A stretch of 17,426 bases of DNA, from NCBI GenBank assembly GCA_030147065.1, contig JASLAP010000385.1, positions 1-17,426 on the forward strand. The letters run 5' to 3'. This document shows, piece by piece, positions 6,715 through 14,142 of this stretch. The notes below the pieces were generated by a model. The model ran no database searches and was not told where the DNA came from. It saw only the letters and a list, made by a program, of their open reading frames with translations. This DNA comes from Pseudonocardia sp. (GTDB lineage: Bacteria > Actinomycetota > Actinomycetes > Mycobacteriales > Pseudonocardiaceae). Both the position numbers and the translations under genes were made by a program. Within the stretch, counting starts at the first letter, position 1; every line of letters begins with the position of its first letter.

Positions 6715-8274
6715 TCACCCGTGCCGGCGTCGGCCCCCGCGGGGCAGCCCGGCCAGCAGCCCGCGCTGCGGCACGCCGCGGATCTCCTCCGGCCCGGCGC
6801 CCACCTCGGCCAGCACGTCGTTGGCGGCCAGCACCCCCGACGCCGACGCCCGCTCCATCAACCCGGACAGGAACGGCGTGCGCACGTGGTCGCCGGCCAC
6901 CCGGACGCCCCGGGCCAGCCCGGTCACGGTGGGCCGCAGCCCGGTGCTGCCGGGCGGGAAGGACGGAGCGGTGGCCTCCATCCGCTGCTGGACGTGCACC
7001 ACTCCGGCGTCCGCGGTCTCCGGCCACAGCGCGGCCAGCTCGGCCCGCATCCGCGCGGTCGCCTGCTCGACGTCAGGTGCGGTGCAGGAGTACGAGTGCA
7101 GCTCCACCACCGAGCCGCCGGTGCGCGCGGCCCACTCCGCCGAGGGCCGTTCCAGCCGGGAGTACACGGTGACCGAGTCCAGCGTCGGCTCCCGGCTGAC
7201 CGCGTTGAACGTCGGGCGCTCCGCGGCGACGTCGCGGTCGAGCCACAGCCGGGTCACCGCGAACGGCGGCGCGACGGTGAGCGCGTCGACCGCCGCGGCC
7301 AGCCGGGGCGCCGCCGCGGCGGCGGCCGGCGAGGCGGCCAGCAGGGTGCGCAGCGCGCCGGGATCGGTGGCCAGCACCAGGTGGGCGGTGTCCAGCGCGG
7401 AGCCGTCGGCGAGCTCGACCCGCCAGCGGTGGCCGTCGGCGGGGGCGATCGCGGCGACCGAGCTGGCCGTGCGCACCTGCGCGCCGTGCTTGTCCAGGTA
7501 CGCCGCGAACGGCTGCCAGATACAGGTGAGGTAGTCGGTGTCCGGGGCGTCGAAGCCGATGCCGTCGGGGTTGCCCAGGAAGTAGTAGTGGAACATCGCG
7601 ATCAGCTCGGCCGCCGACATCCCCGCCGGGTTGCAGAAGAACGACCGGGCGAACGCCTCGAACAGCATCGCGTTGGCCCGGTCGGACATCCCCAGCCCGG
7701 CCAGGAAGTCCGCGGCCGGCATCGCGTCGAACGCCGCCGTGGTGGCCCGCGCGTCGTAGGCCAGCAGCTCGGCGGCCAGCACCCGGTCGGAGCCGGTCAG
7801 GTCGCGCAGGCCCAGGCTGGGGGAGCGGACGAACAGCGCCAGCAGGTTCAGCGGCGGCGCGGTGGGCAGCCCGGTGAGGTCCTCGGCCGGCCACTGCCGG
7901 GAGATCACCGGGTAGCCGCCGACCGGGCGCAGGAACGACAGCCGCGGGTCGATCCGCCGCAGCACCGCCCGCCAGGTGGCGTAGTGCCGGAAGAAGGCGT
8001 GGAACCCGTGCTCGACGACCTGCTCGGTGCCGTCGGGCAGCACGTGCGGCCAGGCGCCCAGCCGCCCGCCCAGGGTCGGCGCGGCCTCCAGCACGGTGAC
8101 CGCGACGCCGCGCTCGGCCAGCACCACCGCCGCGCTGATCCCGGCGATCCCGCCGCCGACCACGACGGCCTCGGTGCCCGGTGGGGCGTCCCGCGGCAGG
8201 GCGGGGTCGGCGGGTACCAGCACCCGGGTCCGCATCCGCAGCGGGGCGGCCCGGGAGGTCCACTCTCGGTTCAC
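6715..8274 (-). CDS. FAD-dependent oxidoreductase of the carotenoid desaturase / CrtU-like amine-oxidase superfamily
   Basis: 519 residues. It has an N-terminal dinucleotide-binding motif GGGIAG (40-45) with the ribose-binding Glu63 in VTVLEAAPTLGGRLG, then EHGFHAFFRHYATWRAVLRRID (about 88-109). That stretch is characteristic of the zeta-carotene desaturase / isorenieratene synthase (CrtU) branch. A C-terminal FAD motif, VAGDHVRTPFLSGLMERASASG, follows (GD at 461-462). Enzymes in this branch desaturate, isomerise or rearrange polyene or isoprenoid substrates. No other carotenoid genes are in the window, so the substrate is open. The GTG at 8274 has no Shine-Dalgarno but follows TAGGGT by 6 nt, suggesting leaderless expression. 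The basic C-terminal tail (RGGRRRHG) is unremarkable. Confidence 0.8.
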   Translation of the reverse strand: MNREWTSRAAPLRMRTRVLVPADPALPRDAPPGTEAVVVGGGIAGISAAVVLAERGVAVTVLEAAPTLGGRLGAWPHVLPDGTEQVVEHGFHAFFRHYATWRAVLRRIDPRLSFLRPVGGYPVISRQWPAEDLTGLPTAPPLNLLALFVRSPSLGLRDLTGSDRVLAAELLAYDARATTAAFDAMPAADFLAGLGMSDRANAMLFEAFARSFFCNPAGMSAAELIAMFHYYFLGNPDGIGFDAPDTDYLTCIWQPFAAYLDKHGAQVRTASSVAAIAPADGHRWRVELADGSALDTAHLVLATDPGALRTLLAASPAAAAAAPRLAAAVDALTVAPPFAVTRLWLDRDVAAERPTFNAVSREPTLDSVTVYSRLERPSAEWAARTGGSVVELHSYSCTAPDVEQATARMRAELAALWPETADAGVVHVQQRMEATAPSFPPGSTGLRPTVTGLARGVRVAGDHVRTPFLSGLMERASASGVLAANDVLAEVGAGPEEIRGVPQRGLLAGLPRGGRRRHG

Positions 8275-8280
8275 CGGCCG

Positions 8281-8286
8281 ACCCTA
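8281..8286 (-). promoter_or_regulatory. Candidate -10 box TAGGGT for leaderless start
   Basis: TAGGGT on the minus strand is separated from the GTG at 8274 by 6 nt, which would put +1 on the first base of the start codon. It lies in the 62-bp gap after the ABC-F gene. No clear -35 is seen. Confidence 0.4.
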
Positions 8287-8336
8287 CGACCCGGCCCCGA
8301 CACCTGCGCGCCACCGCCCGCCACCGGGTGCGCCGG

Positions 8337-10028
<1,692 letters not shown>

Positions 10029-10041
10029 GTGGGTGCTCCGC

Positions 10042-10082
10042 GGCTCGGGATCGAGCCGGGCAGCAGGGGGCAGCCGCCCGGC
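10042..10082 (-). promoter_or_regulatory. Candidate attenuator: two mutually exclusive hairpins before the ABC-F start
   Basis: On the minus-strand RNA, hairpin A pairs the stretch 10082-10073 with 10064-10055 (10 bp, including one G-U pair, 8-nt loop). Hairpin B pairs GGCUCG (10057-10052) with CGAGCC (10047-10042) across 4 nt. The 3' arm of A and the 5' arm of B share bases 10055-10057, so they cannot both form fully. B ends 1 nt before the CGGAG ribosome-binding sequence (10040-10036). No U-tract follows. Regulatory function is inferred from position. Confidence 0.45.
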
Positions 10083-10129
10083 GGGGACCGGAACGGCGAG
10101 CGCTGGTTCGGATCAGGAGGGCGCCGCCG

Positions 10130-10180
10130 TCAGCGGGCGCTGCGCACCTTCTGCGACCACAGACCACTTCCCGAGTACAT
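10130..10180 (-). CDS. Putative 16-residue leader peptide upstream of the ABC-F gene
   Basis: A short frame, ATG to TGA, encodes MYSGSGLWSQKVRSAR on the minus strand, 101 nt upstream of the ABC-F GTG. It is the only ATG-initiated short frame noticed in this leader. It has no Shine-Dalgarno, but TAGCGT lies 7 nt before its ATG, which fits a leaderless leader peptide at the very 5' end of the transcript. Position and size match leader peptides that control antibiotic-resistance ABC-F genes by ribosome stalling. Expression and conservation are untested, and a frame this short can occur by chance. Confidence 0.4.
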   Translation of the reverse strand: MYSGSGLWSQKVRSAR

Positions 10181-10187
10181 GACCACG

Positions 10188-10193
10188 ACGCTA
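10188..10193 (-). promoter_or_regulatory. Candidate -10 box TAGCGT upstream of the leader peptide
   Basis: TAGCGT on the minus strand is 7 nt before the leader-peptide ATG (10180), so transcription would begin at or next to that ATG. The -35 region is not convincing. The hexamer matches those before two other starts in the window. Confidence 0.4.
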
Positions 10194-10261
10194 GCAGCAC
10201 GTCCACCACGAGCCGAGCGAGTTCGGGAATGGCCGCGTCGGCGGTGGGGTTTCCTCGGTGC

Positions 10262-11098
10262 ATGACCATCGACGTGGGCAGGTACGGGATCTGGCAGAGC
10301 CGCGCGGGGCTGACCCCCGAGCTGGCGGCGCAGGTCGAGGCGCTGGGCTTCGGGGCGATCTGGATCGGCGGGTCGCCGTCGGGCGACCTGGAGCTGGCCG
10401 AGTCGCTGCTGGCCGCGACCGACCGGATCGTGGTGGCCACCGGGATCGTCAACATGTGGTCCACCCCGGCCGAGGAGGTGGCGCCGTCCTACCACCGGAT
10501 CGCCGGGCGCTACCCGGACCGGTTCCTGCTCGGGGTCGGGATCGGGCACCCGGAAGCGGTCAAGGAGTACCGCAAGCCCTACGCCACCATGGTCGAGTAC
10601 CTCGACGCCCTGGACGAGGCGAAGGTCCCGGTGTCGGGGCGGGCGCTGGCCGCCCTCGGCCCGCGCGCGCTGCAGCTGGCCGCCGACCGCACCCTGGGCA
10701 CCCACCCCTACCTGACCACGCCCGAGCACACCCGGCAGGCCCGCGAGCTGCTCGGCCGGGGCCCGCTGATCGCCCCGGAGCAGAAGGTGGTGCTCGACAC
10801 CGACTCCGAGCGGGCCCGCTCGGTGGGCCGCCCGGTGGTCGCCATGCCCTACCTGAAGCTGCGCAACTACACGTCCAACCTGCTGCGGCTGGGCTGGACC
10901 GAGGCCGACATCGCCGACGGCGGCAGCGACGCGCTGATCGACGCCCTGGTCGTGCACGGTGACGCGGCCACCGTCGCGGCCGGTCTGACCGCGCACCTCG
11001 ACGCCGGCGCCGACCACGTCTGCGCGCAGGTCCTGCCGGCCGACCCCGACCCGCTGCCCGCCCTGCGCGACCTGGCCGCCGCCCTCGACCTGCGCTGA
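10262..11098 (+). CDS. LLM-class F420-dependent oxidoreductase
   Basis: 278 residues. It has the bacterial-luciferase-like TIM-barrel pattern: IDVGRYGIWQS at the first strand, AAQVEALGFGAIWIGGSPSGD, RIVVATGIVNMWSTPAEEVAPSYHRIAGRYPDRFLLGVGIGHPE, and LAALGPRALQLAADRTLGTHPYLTTPEHT. This matches the actinobacterial F420-dependent subfamily of about 280 residues described by TIGR03620 (recalled, not searched). It would use reduced or oxidised F420 for hydride transfer; the substrate is unknown. The ATG at 10262 was chosen because the family starts at this strand. An in-frame ATG at 10229 would add 11 residues unlike the family. There is no Shine-Dalgarno, and a weak -10-like TTTCCT lies 6 nt upstream. 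It diverges from the ABC-F leader and ends at a strong hairpin. Confidence 0.9.
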   Translation: MTIDVGRYGIWQSRAGLTPELAAQVEALGFGAIWIGGSPSGDLELAESLLAATDRIVVATGIVNMWSTPAEEVAPSYHRIAGRYPDRFLLGVGIGHPEAVKEYRKPYATMVEYLDALDEAKVPVSGRALAALGPRALQLAADRTLGTHPYLTTPEHTRQARELLGRGPLIAPEQKVVLDTDSERARSVGRPVVAMPYLKLRNYTSNLLRLGWTEADIADGGSDALIDALVVHGDAATVAAGLTAHLDAGADHVCAQVLPADPDPLPALRDLAAALDLR

Positions 11099-11102
11099 CG
11101 CG

Positions 11103-11148
11103 CTCGTGCGTGAGTTTCCTGCGCAGAGGCAGGAAACTCACGCACGAG
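11103..11148. terminator. Perfect 20-bp-stem hairpin, bidirectional terminator
   Basis: CTCGTGCGTGAGTTTCCTGC (11103-11122) is followed by a 6-nt loop and its exact reverse complement (11129-11148). It starts 4 bp after the LLM oxidoreductase stop and contains the stop codon of the convergent MFS gene (11138-11140), so it can end transcripts from both sides. The stem is far longer than a usual terminator and may be a dispersed repeat. Confidence 0.8.
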
Positions 11149-12667
11149 GGTGGACCTGGGGGGCGTTCACCCCGCAGTGCAGGCAGCGCTCGATCGGGAC
11201 GCGCTGCTCGGGCGCCGGGGTGGCGGTGCCGGGTTCGACCGCCCCGCCGTCCGCCCCGCCGTCCGAGTCGTCGCCGAGGCGGGTGCGGATGGTGGCGAAG
11301 GCCAGCCCGGCCGCGGCGACCAGCAGCCCGGCCCCGATCAGGGTCGCGACCCGGTACCCGGCGTCGAACGCCGGGGGATCGGTGTAGACCTCGCCGGTGA
11401 TCCCGGCCAGCACCGGCACGACCGCGACGGCGAGCAGCCCGGCGGCCCGGGCGACCGCGTTGTTCACCCCCGACGCCGCCCCGGCGTACCGGTCCGGGGC
11501 GGCGTCGAGGACGGTCGCGGTGAGGGGGGCGACGGTCAGCGCCAGCCCGGCGCCGAAGACCAGCACCGCGGGCAGCACGTCGAGCACCCACGAGGTGTCC
11601 GCGTCCACCCGCAGCATCAGCAGCAGCCCGCCCGCGCTGACCAGCGGCCCCACCGTGAGCGGCAGCCGCGGCCCGATCCGCCCGGCCAGCGCGCCGGCCC
11701 GGGCGGAGAACAGCAGCATGACCAGGGTGACCGGGAGCAGCGCGGTGCCCGCGGCCAGCGGGCTGAACCCGGCCACCACCTGCAGTTGCAGCACCAGCAG
11801 CAGGAAGACCGTGCCCAGCGCGCCGTAGATCAGCAGGGTCACCGCGTTGGCCGCGGTGAAGGTGGTGTCGGCGAACAGCGACGGCGGCACGAGCGGGTGC
11901 CGCGACCGGCGCTCGACGACCACGAACGCGGCCATCGCGGCGACGCCGACCAGCAACGCCCCCACCGTCACCGGGTCCGCGCCGCGCTCGCCGAGCCCGG
12001 TCAGCCCGTAGGTCAGCCCGCCAAGGCCGACCGCGGCCAGCACGGTGCCGGTGATGTCCAGGCCGGGGGCGGAGCCGGTGTCGCGGCTCTCCGGGACGTG
12101 CCGCATGGCGACCACCACGATCAGCGCGGCGACCGGCAGGTTGATCAGGAAGACCAGCCGCCAGTTCACCTCGATCAGCCAGCCGCCCAGGAACGGGCCG
12201 ATCGCCCCGGCGATCCCGCCCAGCCCGGACCAGGCGCCCACCGCCGCCGCCCGGTCCGAGCCGTGGAACGACGCCGAGATCAGCGCCAGGCTGCCCGGCG
12301 TGAGCAGCGCCCCGCCGACGCCCTGCAGGGCGCGGGCGGCGATCAGCGTCTCCACGTTCGGGGCGAGCCCGCACAGCAGGGAGGCCAGCGCGAACCAGAC
12401 CACCCCGATCACGAACACCCGCCGCCGGCCGAAGTGGTCGCCCAGCGACCCGCCCAGCAGGATCAGCGAGGCCAGGGTCAGGGTGTAGGCGTTGACGGTC
12501 CACTGCAGGTCGGCGAAGTCGGCGTCCAGCTCGGTGCCGATGCGCTCCAGCGCGACGTTCACCACCGTGCCGTCGATCATCACCAGTCCGGAGCCGAGCA
12601 CCGTGGTGGCCAGCACCCACCGGCCCCCCGCCGTGCCCAGCCGCAGTCCGGTCGTCTCGGTCACCAT
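11138..12667 (-). CDS. MFS drug:H+ antiporter, DHA2/EmrB-QacA type (14 TM)
   Basis: 509 residues with about 14 predicted membrane helices. Typical motifs are IDGTVVNVAL in helix 1 (31-40), WTVNAYTLTLASLILLGGSLGDHFGRRRVF (motif A GDHFGRRR at 76-83), RALQGVGGALLTPGSLALI (motif B region) and GAIGPFLGGWLIEVNWRLVFLINLP (motif C region). This family exports drugs or other hydrophobic compounds in exchange for protons. The C-terminal cytosolic tail of about 45 residues is polar and ends in RCLHCGVNAPQVHPRA, with a CxxC pair (495, 498). The ATG at 12667 has GGAGG 6 nt upstream. It is divergent from the BlaI gene across 145 bp containing a palindrome, so BlaI may regulate it. The exported substrate cannot be read from the sequence. 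Confidence 0.92.
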   Translation of the reverse strand: MVTETTGLRLGTAGGRWVLATTVLGSGLVMIDGTVVNVALERIGTELDADFADLQWTVNAYTLTLASLILLGGSLGDHFGRRRVFVIGVVWFALASLLCGLAPNVETLIAARALQGVGGALLTPGSLALISASFHGSDRAAAVGAWSGLGGIAGAIGPFLGGWLIEVNWRLVFLINLPVAALIVVVAMRHVPESRDTGSAPGLDITGTVLAAVGLGGLTYGLTGLGERGADPVTVGALLVGVAAMAAFVVVERRSRHPLVPPSLFADTTFTAANAVTLLIYGALGTVFLLLVLQLQVVAGFSPLAAGTALLPVTLVMLLFSARAGALAGRIGPRLPLTVGPLVSAGGLLLMLRVDADTSWVLDVLPAVLVFGAGLALTVAPLTATVLDAAPDRYAGAASGVNNAVARAAGLLAVAVVPVLAGITGEVYTDPPAFDAGYRVATLIGAGLLVAAAGLAFATIRTRLGDDSDGGADGGAVEPGTATPAPEQRVPIERCLHCGVNAPQVHPRA

Positions 12668-12704
12668 GCGCCCCTCCCGGCCGGTCCGGCCCGGCCCGGG
12701 CGCC

Positions 12705-12710
12705 AGCGTA
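12705..12710 (-). promoter_or_regulatory. Candidate -10 box TACGCT for the MFS gene
   Basis: TACGCT on the minus strand would give a start of transcription about 30 nt before the MFS ATG, leaving room for its GGAGG ribosome-binding sequence. No good -35 was found, so this is tentative. Confidence 0.25.
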
Positions 12711-12775
12711 GAGCCGGGAACCGCCCGACCGACCGGTGCGGCGCGCCGGGCCGGTGACCCGGTGCGCGGAGCAAC

Positions 12776-12794
12776 CTTCTACTCCACGTAGAAG
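12776..12794. promoter_or_regulatory. Palindromic operator (BlaI candidate)
   Basis: CTTCTAC-TCCAC-GTAGAAG is a perfect 7+5+7 inverted repeat in the gap between the divergent MFS and BlaI genes. It overlaps the candidate BlaI -35 element. BlaI/MecI repressors bind TAC/GTA-type dyads at their own promoters. Confidence 0.7.
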
Positions 12795-12806
12795 TGGGTG
12801 TATCCT
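12777..12806 (+). promoter_or_regulatory. BlaI gene promoter, leaderless
   Basis: TTCTAC (12777-12782) and TATCCT (12801-12806) are separated by 18 bp. TATCCT ends 6 nt before the GTG at 12813, so +1 falls on the G of the start codon. The palindrome at 12776-12794 covers the -35, as expected for repression. Confidence 0.6.
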
Positions 12807-12812
12807 GGGCAT

Positions 12813-13214
12813 GTGCCTACCCTGGGTGAGCTCGAACGCGCGGTGATGGAGATCCTGTGGTCGGCCGGCGAGCCGGTCACCGCCCGCGCCGTCCAGGACG
12901 CTCTGGGCGCGCGCGATCTGGCCACGACTACCGTGCTCACCGTGCTGGGCAGACTCGAGCGCAAGGGCCTGGTCACCCGGGCGCGGGTGGGCCGGGCCCA
13001 CCACTACAGCGCGGTGGCCAGCCGCGAGGACCACGTGGCCGAACTGATGAACGACGCCCTGGACGGTGCCCCCGACCGGGGCGCCGCGCTGGCCCGGTTC
13101 CTCGGCTTCATCCCCGACTCCGAGCGCGCCGCGCTGCGCGACCTGCTCGGCCGGCCCGACCCCGCCCCGTCCGATCCCGCCCGATCCGACCCGGCCCGAT
13201 CCGACCCGGTCTAG
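12813..13214 (+). CDS. BlaI/MecI/CopY-family transcriptional repressor
   Basis: 133 residues. The winged-helix domain is clear: PTLGELERAVMEILWSAGEPVTARAVQDALGARDLATTTVLTVLGRLERKGLVTRARVGRAHHYSAV, followed by a short helical dimerisation region (EDHVAELMNDAL...SERAALRDLLG). The GTG at 12813 was chosen over a GTG at 12798 because the family starts at this strand and the promoter geometry places +1 here. The C-terminus carries a repetitive tail (PDPAPSDPARSDPARSDPV) encoded by a 15-bp tandem repeat. In the classical systems a membrane metalloprotease inactivates the repressor, and an M56 peptidase gene follows here after 12 bp. Likely targets are its own operon and possibly the divergent MFS exporter. 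Confidence 0.92.
   Translation: MPTLGELERAVMEILWSAGEPVTARAVQDALGARDLATTTVLTVLGRLERKGLVTRARVGRAHHYSAVASREDHVAELMNDALDGAPDRGAALARFLGFIPDSERAALRDLLGRPDPAPSDPARSDPARSDPV
13179..13208 (+). repeat. Two perfect 15-bp tandem repeats at the BlaI 3' end
   Basis: The unit GCCCGATCCGACCCG occurs twice in direct succession (13179-13193 and 13194-13208), with a partial related copy just before. It encodes SDPAR-like repeats in the repressor tail and could vary in copy number by slippage. Confidence 0.8.
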
Positions 13215-13226
13215 CCGGTCGACCCG

Positions 13227-14132
13227 GTGGAGCTGACCGCGCTCGGCCTGCTCGTGTTCGGCGTCGCGCTGGCCGAACCGGTGAGTCGGATGCTGGCCAC
13301 CGCCCGCTGGCCGACCCGCGACCCGGTCGGCGGACTGCTGGTGTGGCAGGCGGTCGGCCTGGCCGGCGGGCTGGCGCTGCTGGGCGCGGGCGTGGTCTAC
13401 GCCCTGGCCCCGCTCGGGCCGTCGCTGCCCGCCGCGCTGGACGCCCTGCGCGAGGCGCTGACCGGCACGCGCCCCTGGCCGCGGATCGGCCCGGACCACG
13501 TGCTCGCCCTGGTCGCGGCCGCGATCCTGGCCACCCGCCTGGTGGGGGTCCTGGTCGCGGTCGCGGTCCGCACGCTGCGCGCCCGCCGCCGCCACCGCGA
13601 CCTGCTCGACCTGCTGGGCACCCCGTGGCCCGCGGTGCCGGGCGCCCGGGTGCTGGACCACCCGCTGCCGGTCGCCTACTGCCTGCCGGGTCTGCGCTCG
13701 CGGCTGGTCCTCTCCGCCGGGGTGCTGGACACCCTCGACCCGCACGGTGTGCAGGCCGTCCTCGCCCACGAGCGGGCCCACCTGCGCGAGCGCCACGACC
13801 TCGTGGTGCTGCCGTTCGTGGCCTGGGGGGCGACGGCGCCGTTCGTGCGCGGCATGGTGTGCGCGCAGATCGCGGTGGCCACCCTGATCGAGATGCGGGC
13901 CGACGACGTCGCCGCCGCCCGGACCTGCGCGGCCGAGCTGACCGGGGCGCTGCGCTCGATGGGCGGGGCCGCCCCGGCCGCCGCGCTGAGCTCGTTCACC
14001 ACCGCGCTCGCCCACCGGCTGGAGCGGATCACCGCGCCGCCCGCCCCGCTGCCCGTGGCGGTGCGGGTGCTGGTCCGGCTGGTCGCGGTGGGCCTGGTCG
14101 CGCTGCCCACCGCGCTGCTGCTGGTCCCCTGA
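13227..14132 (+). CDS. M56-family membrane metallopeptidase (BlaR1/MecR1-like peptidase without sensor domain)
   Basis: 301 residues with about five hydrophobic segments (near 2-18, 35-62, 90-115, 193-220 and 275-300). The zinc site HERAH (181-185) is preceded by GVQAVLA, and a downstream EMRADD (222-227) supplies the likely third ligand. In BlaR1/MecR1 this peptidase cleaves the cognate repressor after an extracellular beta-lactam-binding domain is acylated. Here no C-terminal penicillin-binding sensor domain exists, so the stimulus must be sensed differently or by another protein. It starts with GTG, 12 bp after the BlaI stop, with no clear Shine-Dalgarno, and probably sits in one operon under BlaI control. 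It ends 10 bp before a convergent MFS gene. Confidence 0.9.
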   Translation: MELTALGLLVFGVALAEPVSRMLATARWPTRDPVGGLLVWQAVGLAGGLALLGAGVVYALAPLGPSLPAALDALREALTGTRPWPRIGPDHVLALVAAAILATRLVGVLVAVAVRTLRARRRHRDLLDLLGTPWPAVPGARVLDHPLPVAYCLPGLRSRLVLSAGVLDTLDPHGVQAVLAHERAHLRERHDLVVLPFVAWGATAPFVRGMVCAQIAVATLIEMRADDVAAARTCAAELTGALRSMGGAAPAAALSSFTTALAHRLERITAPPAPLPVAVRVLVRLVAVGLVALPTALLLVP

Positions 14133-14142
14133 CCCGTGGTGC

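Noticed and set aside
10560..14015. Minus-strand open frame of 1151 codons spanning the LLM, MFS, BlaI and M56 genes
   Set aside because: It has low-complexity Arg/Gly composition, crosses four well-supported genes on both strands, and overlaps the terminator hairpin.
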